64,000 bases of DNA from Diogma glabrata. Its lineage: Eukaryota; Arthropoda; Insecta; Diptera; Cylindrotomidae. Where the stretch lies: NCBI GenBank assembly GCA_963693315.1, contig OY856186.1, forward strand, positions 460,831,272 to 460,895,271, given 5' to 3'. The position numbers and the translations under genes were made by a program. A model generated the notes under the pieces. The model saw nothing but the letters and a program-made list of their open reading frames with translations. It was not told the DNA's origin and made no database searches. Each line of letters starts with the position of its first letter. Positions within the stretch are counted from its first letter, which is position 1. This document shows positions 39,984-51,538 of the stretch, one piece after another.

Positions 39984-40206
39984 ATAAGGTGATCTTTTAT
40001 TTTTTAAATTAAAATTGGAGAAAATAAGGTACTACATATGTTTCATGTGATTTTTTTGCTGAAATTAAAAGTAAAAGAATTTTAACAAGAATATAATAAA
40101 TGTTTACAGTTTTTTATTAAAAATATATATGAAATTTATTGTTTTCTAACCAAAAAATTAACAATGAAAAGGACGCGCTAAAAATTAATATGTCATACCT
40201 AATTAA

Positions 40207-40632
40207 CCTTCGCGTGAACGGATATTTTTAGCGACTGATATGAACAATATCTACCCCGGTAGATATTACATATATCATTAAATCAAAAAACGTTATTGTG
40301 TATTTATTTTACTTTTGTGTAAGCATACAATAAAAGCATATACTTAAAAATAAAGTTACTTGTTTTTCACATTGACCAGTAAAAATGTTCATATAAAACC
40401 CAAGGAAAAAATATCTACCCGGGTAGATATTGTTTTCTTGCGTAAAAAAACCATAAAAATCCAAAATAAGTGTTAAAAGGAAGTCCAAAACATTTTTTTC
40501 TCAGATTTTACGAAATCAATTTAAAAATTAGTCACATAGCTGAACAGGCATGATGATTGGTTAAAAACTCATAAAGTGATTGAATTACAAAAACCGTGAT
40601 ATCTACCCGGGTAGCTACTGTTCACGTGAAGG
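40207..40632. mobile_element. piggyBac-like MITE (TTAA duplication)
   Basis: 426 bp, termini CCTTCGCGTGAAC and GTTCACGTGAAGG, flanked by TTAA at 40203-40206 and 40633-40636. The neighbouring duplicate at 39830-39983 shows the unoccupied site with one TTAA, which proves a precise insertion. Inside are three copies of a palindrome with consensus ATATCTACCCGGGTAGATAT (about 40243, 40410 and 40600), one near each end and one internal. TTAA targeting and CC-initial ends point to piggyBac. It encodes no protein. Confidence 0.85.
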
Positions 40633-40639
40633 TTAATAA

Positions 40640-41512
40640 GAGTTTACTTCACCGTATCAAATTTAAAATGCATGATGGTGAAAATGGCTAGCAAATTTGA
40701 TACGTAGCAAATTAGATACTGGTGTAAGCTTAGTAACTGTCAGTTTGTACCTGTTACAACCAGTTCCATGAATGAGAACGTTTTTTTAAGACTCACGCAG
40801 CTGTCTGTAATTTAATATAATTTATAAATTTAATCAAATTGAATGTACTCCACAATATCTACAAGGTTGAATTATAAAAGGAATAAACTAACATGATAGC
40901 ATCACTTAATTTTTGTATATTATTAATTACATATAATACTTACATCACAGCCAATACAAATTTTATACATAAAACCTAAACTTGACTATAATTGACCGTT
41001 CTCTGCTTTTAAACTGCCCCATTAGAAAAGGTACAATCCTATAGAATATTGATGAAAACTGGGTAGGAAAAGGACGATTTTAGGCATAAAAAAAAAAAAT
41101 AAAAACGGAAAATTTAAGTTATTTTTTCAGCAGTATTACGGGGCCAGGCCCACCCTAGAACAATTTCCTAGTTACGCCAATGCTCCAACTTTAATATTAC
41201 AATATTTAGTCATGGTGCCAATATTTAGTCATGGTGCCAATATTTAGTCATGGTAGGACCCTCCTATGGTTTAAATGATATTTAAATTATTTTCAACGAA
41301 ATTTTAGAAATAATATTGTCAACAATATAATAGTAAACATGTGGTAATTGCCTAATTTAGCATTTAAGATAACAAAAGCATTAATTACTTTAATATGTAA
41401 TTAAAAATTATTCAAATTTATGTAAAACATCCATTAGAAAAATAACAAAATATAATAAATTTAATGTTGCAAATGAACCAATATAAAATATAATTAAAAC
41501 TTTGCTGTTTCT
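40640..41512. other. Gene-free stretch with a small tandem repeat
   Basis: The right end of repeat copy b runs to about 40735. At 41200-41256 a 19-bp unit (CAATATTTAGTCATGGTGC) is repeated three times. The rest is AT-rich; the part next to 41513 should be the 3' UTR of the HMG-box gene. Confidence 0.6.
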
Positions 41513-41764
41513 TTAACATCTAGATTTCCTTTTCAATGATCTAATTTTCTTAGCTTTTAATGCTTGCTGAACAAAGATACATTTTTCGCATTCAGACATT
41601 TTTCTCCATGCTTTAGCACCCTCAACAGCAATTTGAATAATTGTTTTGCCGCAATGTTCTTTTCTATATTTTCTTAAAAAATTTAGAAAAGGATTTCTTG
41701 TGACAATTCCTTCACGGTAACATTTCGGCTTATGACCGTTTGGTTTGGGTTTACAACAGCTCAT
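41513..41764 (-). CDS. MST-HMG-box protamine-like protein
   Basis: Intronless, 83 residues, basic and cysteine-rich. It begins MSCCKPKPNGHKPKC and then has an HMG-box-like segment: NPFLNFLRKYRKEHCG, AVEGAKAWRKMSECEK and CIFVQQALKAK, ending in a KRKSRC tail. The NPFLN(F/Y)LR..RK.HC motif and the (G/A)AKAW..MS pattern are characteristic of the MST-HMG-box family, which includes Drosophila protamines and transition-like proteins. In that family the box helps replace histones in maturing spermatids, with cysteines available for disulfide cross-links. The start is the only methionine near the family N-terminus. Expression in testis is inferred from the family. Confidence 0.8.
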   Translation of the reverse strand: MSCCKPKPNGHKPKCYREGIVTRNPFLNFLRKYRKEHCGKTIIQIAVEGAKAWRKMSECEKCIFVQQALKAKKIRSLKRKSRC

Positions 41765-42116
41765 ATTTATATGTGTATTTAAGATTGTATTTAACAGCTT
41801 AATTTAGGTATTCAAACTTAAAATTTAAACGTTTATTGTACACGAAATTTTAAATTATATAACAAGCACAAATTTGTTTTCTATGCAGTGAACTGAGATA
41901 TAAAATAGGTTTTGGTTGTAAATTGTTATACGGATAAAAATCACGGACAACTTCGACTAAAACTGAATTGTGGTAGATAACTTGTGATTTATTTTATTTG
42001 ATCTTTGAAGAATATCTAAAGGGAAAAGAAGAACCATTCACCTTCTGAGTGACTCATTTAAACTGAATTATATTCCGGAATTTACATGTTCCATTGGTAA
42101 TATTTAGTTTCTAATG
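41765..42116. other. Upstream region of the HMG-box gene
   Basis: AT-rich, no coding sequence. It presumably holds the promoter and a short 5' UTR of the minus-strand HMG-box gene; no convincing core element was recognised. Confidence 0.4.
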
Positions 42117-42440
42117 TATGGTTTCCACAATGGCGAAAAAATTAGCCAAATTAAAATGAGAAAGAAAGAAAAAAATAACTAAAGAGAGAATGAAAAAGCA
42201 ACGAATAGACCAGGGCCAAACCGTTATAAATATCGAAATAGACGAAAAATTCTTAGCAGTATGTGAATGGTCGGAAAATGTAGTTAATGGTCTAAGTAAT
42301 TAAGGAAAAATCGACCGAACTGAGTAAAAGTCCCGGAAAGGGACGGGTTGTAGTATATATGTTTTTAGGGGTATTAGTATTTATGTATTAGTTTTCTGCG
42401 ATTTGCGACTAAACTATACATCCTATCCTACACTTGCGAC
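42117..42440 (+). repeat. Left arm of a 4.56 kb inverted-repeat unit
   Basis: About 320 bp, including ATGGTTTCCACAATGGCG, TTAATGGTCTAAGTAATTAA, GGAAAAATCGACCGAACT and TTTGCGACTAAACTATACAT. It recurs inverted at 46340-46672 with moderate divergence. The unit encloses foldback DNA and LTR element D. Confidence 0.75.
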
Positions 42441-43111
42441 TAAACTATGCATCGATCAATTTCGAGCTGAATTTATGGAAAGTTCAAGGAGATGAGGTGT
42501 ATATAACCCGCCCTGGCCCCTAGGTACTCCAGAGGTTTTTTGCCGGAAAGTGGCTATGTTCACAAACTGACGGCTTCCTGAATCGAATGCAAAAAACCGC
42601 ATCTCGATCCATCTTACTCTGCCAATTTGCTTAGGTTTAGTGCTTTATTTCCACATCTATTTTTGAGTTTTTACTATTTAATTGCAGTTTAAACGATGAT
42701 TTCGTGACTTTGAAAGCCAAGATTAGTTAAGTATATGTAAATTACTTGTATAACATAGTATCGTATGTGAATTAACGCTTTTTATGAATGCAAAAGTTTA
42801 TTTACAACAACGAAAAAGAAATTCATGATTTGCAAGTAATTTTTTCGGTTTTTCGCTTTTTAACGAAATTTTTGTACGTAAATAATATTATATTTTAATT
42901 TTATATTAAAGTTGGGATTTCAACGAAAAAAATGAGCACTGGTAAAGTTCAAAAATCGAAAATTTCCTAACCAAATTTTTCGATTGAAAATTAGGTCTTT
43001 TTTTATAATTTTCTTCATAAAACATCGAAAATTAAATATTTCGCTTTGAAAAAATTTGGAACTGTTTAAAACACAAAAAAGAACATTTTCATGAAAATAT
43101 AATAGTACATA
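42441..43111. other. Gene-free AT-rich stretch inside the inverted-repeat unit
   Basis: No gene seen. The CGACTAAACTATGCATCGAT stretch at about 42440 echoes the arm sequence just before it. Confidence 0.4.
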
Positions 43112-43584
43112 CATTATATACCGAGGTGATAAAGTAAATTTTCTACATTGAGGTGGATATTAATTCGCGAGAAACGAAGTTTCGAGCGAATTAAGCACCG
43201 AAATGGAGAAAATTTTCTTCACCGAGGTTTATATACTATTTTTTTACTACTTGATATAAAAAATGCACTAAAACTCTTAATTATTCACAAAATAAAATGT
43301 CAATTAATAAGCAAATGGTGAATAAATAAAAATTTTGATTTGGTGAAACATTTTTTATCATATCATTGGATTGCGTATTGGATATTTATTATTCAGGGCT
43401 GCTTAGTTAGAAATTTATTTTCAATGAATTTTCTTAAAACTATATAAAAATCACACATGCTTTGCATTAAAAAATATAGCTTTTTTTATTATAAAAATAT
43501 AGCTTTTTTTCGAAACTTCGTTTCTCGCGAATTAATATCCACCTCAATGTAGAAAATTTACTTTATCACCTCGGTTTATAATGT
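43112..43584. repeat. Foldback pair flanking a 300-bp spacer
   Basis: Left arm from ACATTATATACCGAGGTGAT to about 43180 (GCGAGAAACGAAGTTTCGA); inverse at about 43510-43584. A second, shorter inner palindrome (43112-43245) shares the left arm. The core is CG-rich (TTCGCGAGAAACGAAG). Element D is inserted at its right edge. Confidence 0.75.
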
Positions 43585-43589
43585 ACTAT

Positions 43590-46101
43590 TGTGGCGAACA
43601 TTAAATTTAAAATTTTAAGAAATTAGCAGGCGATGATTTCCTTGATATTTATGAAAAAAAACAAAAAATATTTTATTATTATTCGGATTTTGTTTTTTCA
43701 AAAAATAGTTTAGTTTTTGTAAAACGTAACATACATTTTTGAATTAATAATTAAAAGTACAAATTTTTAGTATGTGTGTAACAAAATCATATTTCTGTAT
43801 AATAATAAGATAGACAATTATTTTTACTATCAATGGTTTTCTTTTAATGTGAAAATAAGTTAAAATTCATTCGTATATGTCAATTTGATATAAAACTAAA
43901 AAATTTATTGTAAACAAATTTGGCTTTCAATATAATATTATATTTAAAAATCAGCAATGGATATTCGTTATTATATAATGATGAAGATGATTGATTATCA
44001 GAAGGTGACAGAAAATTTAATAGAACCTGCCAAAAAAGAAACTACTGAAATTCAAGTTATGATGGATGGCAAAGTGTTAATAGAATCGCAACGCTATTTT
44101 TCTTTGCTCTGTTCTACACAACTCTACTCAGCTTTACCCTACTCTGCACTACTTTATTTGCTCTATACAATAGCGAGAATAACAAGCTATATTTGGTAAC
44201 CCCGACAAAGAACAAACCTTCCAATGGAGTCAACTTTAAGAAGCTTAAAATGTATAATTTAATTCATTTTTTTAAATTAGTGCTTCATTTTGTTTTAAAT
44301 AATTTAATTTTATTATAATATTTTCTTTTTTTTTCACAGCGACACAACACTTTTCCTTTAGTGACCACATATTCTTCCAACTAGTCGTTTCGACTGTTAA
44401 GCCATAGTCTAGTTTTCTCCTAGTGACACATTCTTTTTTTTCTCTCCAAATTCTTATTTTTCGGCTTTGAAGCCATGCTAACTTCTTGTAGTGCGATTAA
44501 TTTTTTAACATTTTCTTTTTGTTTTTAAATCGATATTATGGGCCGAAGTCTAACATCTCCTTTCTTCGTAAGCCTACTCCACTCTTCTGAAGTATTGGGC
44601 CGGAACAAATTTTTCGAATTTTCTGATTTTTTAATGTCTATCCCTAACGTTACCCATATGTTACCATAACATGACTATCTTCTAACGTTAACCATCATCT
44701 GTTGACAAAACAGGTATGGTCTTTATGGATATAAAAATCAGATTTCATCTAATTAGGCAGAACCTCCAAATATCTGATCTTAAAGGAAAATCCCCAACGT
44801 TACCCATATGTTTTTATAACATGAACATCTTCTGACGTTAACCATTTATCTGTTGACGAACAGGTGTGGTTCTTATGGATATTTAAAACGACATTTCGTC
44901 GTTAATCAGATATTTCTTCTTAAAGCAATCTTTTTCTATGGTACACGTCTCCAAGGTAAACATTGGTCTCAGTCAACTTTGTACTGTCAGACTTTACCAA
45001 ACTTGTGTTACCATATGCACTATTTTGCTTACGCTAAATTTCTGCTTATTCTTGCTTTTGACAGCTACTTTTCGAAAAATTAACTAATATTCACGATTGT
45101 ACATGCTAGTATTGTCTCAGTCAACTTTGATCTGTCAGACATTCAGCATCACCGACGTTGCTTTTCTGCTTCTCGTATTTTAAACGAACCTTTTAACCTA
45201 TGGTACACATCTCCACAAATATTGGTCTCAGGCAACTCAGCTCTGTCAGACCTATATCTCCACTCGTGTTACCATAACTACATAATTGTTCGTTTCTTTT
45301 TTTTTGCAGAACTCCAAATTCGTAAGACCCATAATTTATTTTTTTTTCTCCACCAAATGGTATCGATTTCTAACAACATCTTCAAACATTCTCTTTTTCG
45401 CTACAATACTCGATCATTCAAAAAACCTTCTCCTCTTTCCAACTCTTACTAGCTACATTTCTTTTATCGTTCCATCTTCGATGGCACTAGGGGGGAGTGT
45501 TGTGGCGAACATTAAATTTAAAATTTTAAGAAATTAGCAGGCGATGATTTCCTTGATATTTATGAAAAAAAACAAAAAATATTTTATTATTATTCGGATT
45601 TTGTTTTTTCAAAAAATAGTTTAGTTTTTGTAAAACGTAACATACATTTTTGAATTAATAATTAAAAGTACAAATTTTTAGTATGTGTGTAACAAAATCA
45701 TATTTCTGTATAATAATAAGATAGACAATTATTTTTACTATCAATGGTTTTCTTTTAATGTGAAAATAAGTTAAAATTCATTCGTATATGTCAATTTGAT
45801 ATAAAACTAAAAAATTTATTGTAAACAAATTTGGCTTTCAATATAATATTATATTTAAAAATCAGCAATGGATATTCGTTATTATATAATGATGAAGATG
45901 ATTGATTATCAGAAGGTGACAGAAAATTTAATAGAACCTGCCAAAAAAGAAACTACTGAAATTCAAGTTATGATGGATGGCAAAGTGTTAATAGAATCGC
46001 AACGCTATTTTTCTTTGCTCTGTTCTACACAACTCTACTCAGCTTTACCCTACTCTGCACTACTTTATTTGCTCTATACAATAGCGAGAATAACAAGCTA
46101 T
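43590..46101 (+). mobile_element. Non-autonomous LTR retrotransposon D
   Basis: 2,512 bp. LTRs of 601 bp at 43590-44190 and 45501-46101 are identical by eye, starting TGTGGCGAACATT and ending AACAAGCTAT. ACTAT flanks both ends (43585-43589 and 46102-46106). After the 5' LTR comes TTTGGTAACCCCGAC (primer-binding site); before the 3' LTR is CACTAGGGGGGAG (polypurine tract). The 1.3 kb interior encodes no gag or pol. It has internal duplications: an AACGTTACCCATATGTT block twice (about 44645 and 44796) and TCTCAGTCAACTTTG-like blocks three times (44968-45250). Five-base duplications and lack of coding suggest a TRIM/LARD-type element mobilised by an unidentified relative, perhaps BEL/Pao. Confidence 0.85.
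43957..44199 (+). other. Short open frame at the end of the D LTR (probably not a gene)
   Basis: 80 codons starting MDIRYYIMMKMIDYQKVTEN, present in both D LTRs and altered at the end by different flanks. Part of the LTR transcript region. No known domain. Possibly a leader peptide but more likely chance; recorded because it is intact twice. Confidence 0.25.
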
Positions 46102-46339
46102 ACTATTGTCTTGGGTTTTTGAGTAAATAATTGAAATTTCTCATGCAAGTAGTAAAAAAAAACTTTTGCGATAGTTATAAATTAAAAACAAAAAAAATCG
46201 TTTTTTGCATTTTTCTCGATAATTTTGTAGTTATGGTCAATAATGTCCTGTAAGGAAGTTTATTATTAAAGGAAGATTTTATTTATTATTAAAGGAAGAT
46301 CCTGTAAGGAAGATTTTTTTATTATCTACAACTTTTACA

Positions 46340-46672
46340 TTTAACTTTTTTCGATAGGATGCATAGTTTAGTCGCAAATCGCAAAAAACTAATACAAACC
46401 CCTAAAAACGTATATACTACTACCCCCCACCCCTTTCCGGGACTTTTACACAGTTCGGTCGATTTTTCCTTAATTACTTAGACCATTAACTACATTTTCC
46501 GACCATTCGTATACTGCTAAGAGTTTTTTTCCTTTAACAGGATTGGCCCTGGTCTAGACTTGTAATTCCGATTTTTTTCTTTTCTGTTGCTTTTTCATTC
46601 TCTCTTTAGTTATTTTTTTTCTCTTTCTCAGTTTAATTTGGCTATTTTTTCGCCTTAGCCATTGTAGAAACC
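46340..46672 (-). repeat. Right arm of the inverted-repeat unit
   Basis: Reverse complement of 42117-42440, diverged, including GGATGCATAGTTTAGTCGCA and TTCTCTCTTTAGTTATTTTT. Confidence 0.75.
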
Positions 46673-47009
46673 ATGCATAATGGGCAAGATATTTCGTTAC
46701 CAGGTGTACTTCCATTTTCCGTTTTATAGTAATATACTATAGACTTTTTCGAAAATACTTGTACAATATTTTCAATCAACACAATTATTTTAAAGAATTT
46801 AAACATTCATAGGTGCACCTGACCCTTTCCGGTAAATTCTTTGGTATATATTTTTACCTGTTTATAAAAACTAAAAAGAATGAAGCAAAAATAAAAAAAA
46901 TTGTAGAAAAAACAATTAAAATGTGAAAGAAAATTTATGCTGACCGGAATTTTCATTTTGGTTTGTGCCATCCCAATAAACATTTTGGCTGAATATGGCA
47001 CGTATAAAC
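46673..47009. other. Gene-free stretch
   Basis: AT-rich. The minus-strand frame at 46807-47001 has no recognisable product. Confidence 0.4.
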
Positions 47010-47850
47010 GATGTATAAGGTCTTAGTTGACTAATTTCAATGTTCCCCTCCTACTGCCCCTTGTTACAAAAACGTCACCTAACGGCCTTATCGATGCCTT
47101 ATTCAGCTCTTATTAATACCAAAGGGCGCCAAAAGCGGGGAAATTATACAGGTTAAATAGCTGGTTAGGAGCTGTATAGTGTTCTGTGTTAGGCCTTATT
47201 CAGCTCGAGTAGCAAAAGACCTTATTCAGGTGCTGCTTCAGAAGACCTTATACAGTCAAATTATTCAGGCGTTAAAAAGCCTTTCTGAATAAGAACTGAA
47301 TAAAAATAGCTGGTGAAGCCATTACCCCAGTCATAGTATTCAGGTGTTACAATCTGCACTTTATTCTGAAATGTTTATGAAGAGCACAGCACAGTTATTA
47401 TTATTAATTCTTTAATATTTATTTCAAATGATTTATACTTACATTTTTGTTGAGATTCACCCGTGGATCGAACTTGGAACCTTCGCGTCGCTAGTCGTGC
47501 GCACATTACCACTCGTCTTTTGTGCCATATATACTACGTACGCTGAAAGCCATGTATCCTTTTCTATCATATTTAAATATCACAAAGTTTGTATATATAC
47601 AGCTCACCTAACACAAAAATGTCTACTGAATTATAAAATATGTTTGTTTTGTCTATTATTTTTAATTATATTTAATGTCAAAAAAGTAAAATTTCGTACT
47701 AATAAAGAAAAATAAAAACGATTATTTGGTTTTTTTTTATTCAAAAGTCGATTTAGCTGAGTAAGGGCCGAATAAGCCCTTATTTTTATTCGAAAGAGAT
47801 AATACATTGACATACGCGGCATAAGACCTGAATAAGGTATTATTCAGTAT
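47010..47850. mobile_element. CTTATTCAG-repeat element with tRNA-like core
   Basis: The left third (about 47085-47330) repeats CCTTATTCAG and TTATACAG motifs many times. The right end (about 47756-47850) has the inverse (GAATAAGCCCTTA, CTGAATAAGG). Between them, on the minus strand at about 47455-47530, is a tRNA-like block with an A-box-like GACGAGTGGTAATGTGC and a B-box-like GTTCGATCC. Inverted short repeats around a tRNA-like centre resemble element T1. No protein. Class unassigned. Confidence 0.5.
47455..47530 (-). other. tRNA-like sequence (SINE-like, not a tRNA gene)
   Basis: A-box- and B-box-like motifs are spaced about 40 nt apart. The T-stem and acceptor stem do not pair well, and there is no clean cloverleaf. 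Probably a tRNA-derived promoter remnant. Confidence 0.45.
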
Positions 47851-48289
47851 CAGTCCGATATGTATGCAATAGTGGCATAAATATTTTAGTGACTTCAATA
47901 AACTGAAGGTGCACTAATTTACATTTTATTTTCGAAGGGTCGAATAATTTGCCCTCGACGTTTTCTTTACCAAAATAATCCGCTGCGTATATGTTTAATG
48001 TAGACGATTGTATCAGTAAATCGAAAAAGTCTGTCGTTTTAGTCACTTCAATGCCGTAGAACAATGGTTTTTATCGTCTTTGTCGGACGAAATAATATTC
48101 TGTAAGGAGACAATTCGATTATCAGAGGTTAAAAACCATTCAGTACTGTCAGTACTGTTGTGCTACATATTAAACTATGTAGCAAATAACTCAAAACTTC
48201 AAAATTGTTAATTATTCCATTAAATTAAAGACCTACTTATTACTTCATATTTTGAAATTCAATTTTACTTGCATGCGCGAAATTATTCC
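47851..48289. other. Gene-free stretch
   Basis: No gene seen; the minus-strand open frame at 47840-48064 has no recognisable product. Confidence 0.4.
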
Positions 48290-48930
48290 GAAAATATGGA
48301 GGGGATGAAATCTCACAGTTCTGAGATATCAAGACTTCGGGCTGGGTTAAGGATTTGTATATAGTTTTCGGCAAAAACTTTTATGAGGACATGGTTTTTA
48401 GTTTTGGGCAGCGATGTATATCAAACATAACTCTTTGTTAAAGTATAAGTACTTTTTATCTCTGTTTAAAAATTTATTACAAAACTAACACAAAACATCA
48501 ATACGCTGCCGGAAAAGTGTAATCAAAATTCCAAAAATATTGTTAAATTAAATAAAATTAAACTTTTTCAAAATTCCAAAAAATATTCCAAAAATTAGAA
48601 TAAAATCAAATATTTAAATTTTTTCTAAATTCCGATAATATTTCAAAAATTCTTAAAAATTCAAACTTTTTCCAAAATCCTAAAAATATTGCAAAAATTA
48701 TTACAAAATCAAAAATTGAAAATTTTTTCAAAATTCCAAAAATTATAATAAAATCAAAAATTAAAATCAAAATACTAAATATATTCCAAAAATTCTTACA
48801 AAATCAAAAATTAAAACTTTTGCCGAAATTCTAAAATTATTGCAAAAATTATTACAAAAACAAAAATACAAACTTTTTCAAAATTCCAAAAATATTTCAA
48901 AAACTATAACATATTCAAAAATTTCCATGT
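48290..48930 (+). repeat. Dispersed AT-rich repeat, copy 3
   Basis: Starts ATATGGAGGGGATGAAATC, includes TTTTGGGCAGCGATGTATAT and AACATCAATACGCTGCCG, then runs into imperfect TTCAAAATTCCAAAAATATT-type units. Related to 2348-2492, 3345-3415 and 14650-14990. Confidence 0.6.
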
Positions 48931-48979
48931 ATAATTTCATTCTAAATTACATTTACGTCATAAAAACAGCTACATTTTT

Positions 48980-49480
48980 TTTCCAAAAAATTGGCTAAAA
49001 AAATAAATGAAATCATTTTTTGACACACTTGACATTATTTTTTGACAAACTTACAATGCCATAATTCTCTATAATAATAATAAAATATCATGTCATACAA
49101 ACTATTAATTTTATTTTTTTCTAAAACAATTGGGTAAAAAATGAATAAAAACCTTTCTTTTGACACACTTGCAACATTTTTTGACAAACTTATAATGCCA
49201 TAATTCTCAATAATAATAATACAATTTCATTTCAAACAAACAATTTTATTTTTTTCCAAAAAATTGGGTAAAAAACTAAATAAAAATCTTTTGACACACT
49301 TGACAACATTTTTTTGACAAACCTATAATGCCATAATTCTCAATAATAACAATAAAATTTCATTTCAAACAAACAATTAATTTGATTTTTTTTTCCAAAA
49401 AATTGGGTAAAAAAACAAATAAAAATCTTTGTTTTGACACACTTGACAACATTTTTTTGACAAACTTGTAATGCAATAAT
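48980..49480 (+). repeat. Tandem repeat, 125-148 bp unit, four copies
   Basis: Units begin at CCAAAAAATTGG-like sequence near 48983, 49131, 49256 and 49395. Each has TTTTGACACACTTGACAAC, TTTGACAAACTTATAATGCC and TTCATTTCAAACAAACAA-like parts. Copies differ by indels in A- and T-runs. Confidence 0.75.
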
Positions 49481-50247
49481 CTAGTTTTTGATCTCACATA
49501 CCAATCCCGACCATCAAGATTTCTCCAATTTTAATGTTCCTACTCGTAATCACTTAAAATGAACGTTTTTTAAGCCAAAAATATGAAAATTTGCTAGTTT
49601 TGACACACATAATGATTTTTTTGACACACTTCCGGTACGGTTATCACACGGTTATCCGGTATGGTTATTACACCATAGTACCTGTCGATGATCTTTAGAA
49701 GATTGAATCCGGTAGTACAATTGAAAATATTAATAAAATTTATAACGTTTTAACTAAATTTATGGAATTTAATTAAAGTAAAGAACTTTTGGTTATTGGG
49801 CAAACAATTAAACAAATATTGTATATAATATATATTATTTATAATATTACGTTATTTGTTTCAATCAAGATTATTTTGCTTATTATTTGTTTCAGTAGAG
49901 AATAGTAAATAGTGAGAATTAAATGAAAATTTTTTTCCAAAATAAATATGTGTGTAAAATAAATATGGTATGTAATGTAAAATAGAAAAATAATGAATTA
50001 ATAATAAGAAAATTCGAAATAATTGTTTTTTTTTTGTAACAAATTTGAACCCAAACCCAAACCGAACCCGAACCCATTAAATTTTAATGTATTGAACCCG
50101 AACCTGAACCTGTACCCAAATTTTTCTGAGTTCGAAACACTGGAATATAATAAATTCGATTTATCCTTTAACATTCCATAGTCGTAAATTTAATTATGAA
50201 GAAAAATGAAATGAAATTATTGTTTACTCACTCACTTTACTAATTAT
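49481..50247. other. Gene-free stretch with a CCGAAC-rich patch
   Basis: AT-rich. A short degenerate repeat of AACCCGAACCC type lies at 50048-50115. No gene. Confidence 0.4.
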
Positions 50248-50870
50248 TTGCATACTTGCAAATTGAGTAAGTATAAAATGTTATCAAAATGTTCAGTATT
50301 ATATGTTACTAAATTAGTTTTGTTACTATTCAAATGTGACTTTGATTTATCCTTCTGCATTGTTGTCCTAGGTTTAGGTATTGGTGGAATTACAGAGATG
50401 TTAACTCCATGCATATTTAAAAAAAAAACCGCAGATAACATATTATTTAACCTTTATCTGTTTGGGGTAGTTATCAACATTGCCAGCCAGTGTTTAGGGA
50501 AAACTCAGATTACATATCACGTAACCTTTATCTATTTGTGCAATTATCACAATTTCCAGCCAGCAACTAATTTTCAGTCTACAAGCGTCTGTGTCGTTAC
50601 GTTTTGTTGAGTTAGTATATGATGCTTTCTCTTGTGGCATGGAGTTTAACATCAGAACTACGTTGCTCGCTACCGACAGTATTCTCAGCAACTGTTACTT
50701 CACTTAACACGGTCTTACAAGATGTGCTGCTGTGTCCACTGAATGTGATTCGTACTCTCAGCGGTGAACCACGAACCCACCTTATATTGGAGACGCCTCC
50801 AAAAACTAAAAAAGAGTATGTATGTATGCCGTGGCGAGAACAAATCAATGAAGTATTTTAATATTTAAAT
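50248..50870. other. Unresolved region with open frames on both strands
   Basis: Contains a 72-bp approximate direct duplication (AACCTTTATCTGTTTGG at about 50450 and AACCTTTATCTATTTGTG at about 50523, each ending CCAGCCAG). At 50612-50861 both strands are open for about 80 codons with more even composition than the flanks. No domain is recognised on either strand. It might be a relic of a mobile element or a fragment of an exon. Confidence 0.3.
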
Positions 50871-51538
50871 AATCTTTCTTTATTAAAACTTCTTACATGT
50901 TCATACATTTAATTTTTGATGTGTGTAACTACGGGACTATAAATCAAGAAATTATAATTAATACCATATCATTTTGTAACATAAAATATACTTAAAACAC
51001 TATTTGCATTAAATCAAATGTATTATTTTTTTTTAATAAAATTAAGTAGTTTTAGTAAATAAAATCATCCGTTGGTACATATCCTTTTGATAAATAAGCT
51101 ATAAAACGAAATATATTGGAATTTATATAATTCCTTTTATTCTATAAATGAAAGCACTTAGGACACAGAAACGTTTTCCGTTGCAAAAATGCCTAAATCT
51201 TTAATATATAAAAACTGTAGTTAAATGAAATTCTTTAAATTCTAATTCAAATCTCTTTGCCCTTTCTAATCACCCTGATATTCGTTTAATGTTTTTAATA
51301 TTTATGTTTATTGTTTTTAAATTGGTGTTATAGGAATCCTACATACTTTTCTAATATAGTATACAGAATAATCATACAAAATAGAAATTAAACATATATT
51401 TCATAACTGTTACATGTAGGTAGATAACTACTTTTTTTATACATACGTATATCTTTTATTTAAAATAATCATTAATTCTTTATTCATGTTTGTCAAAAGT
51501 TTATTTATATATTTTTATTTTATTCAAATTAATTCAAT
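50871..51538. other. AT-rich sequence downstream of the amidating lyase gene
   Basis: No coding sequence. Probably includes the 3' UTR of the minus-strand gene ending at 51539; several AATAAA-like motifs are present. Confidence 0.45.

Noticed and set aside
48980..49480. CRISPR-like array
   Set aside because: Units are tandem without unique spacers, in an animal genome context.
50048..50115. Telomere-like or satellite array of CCGAAC/CCCAAA units
   Set aside because: Too short and irregular; no known insect telomere unit.
50612..50861. Gene on either strand
   Set aside because: Both strands are open and no domain is recognisable; one cannot be preferred from sequence alone.
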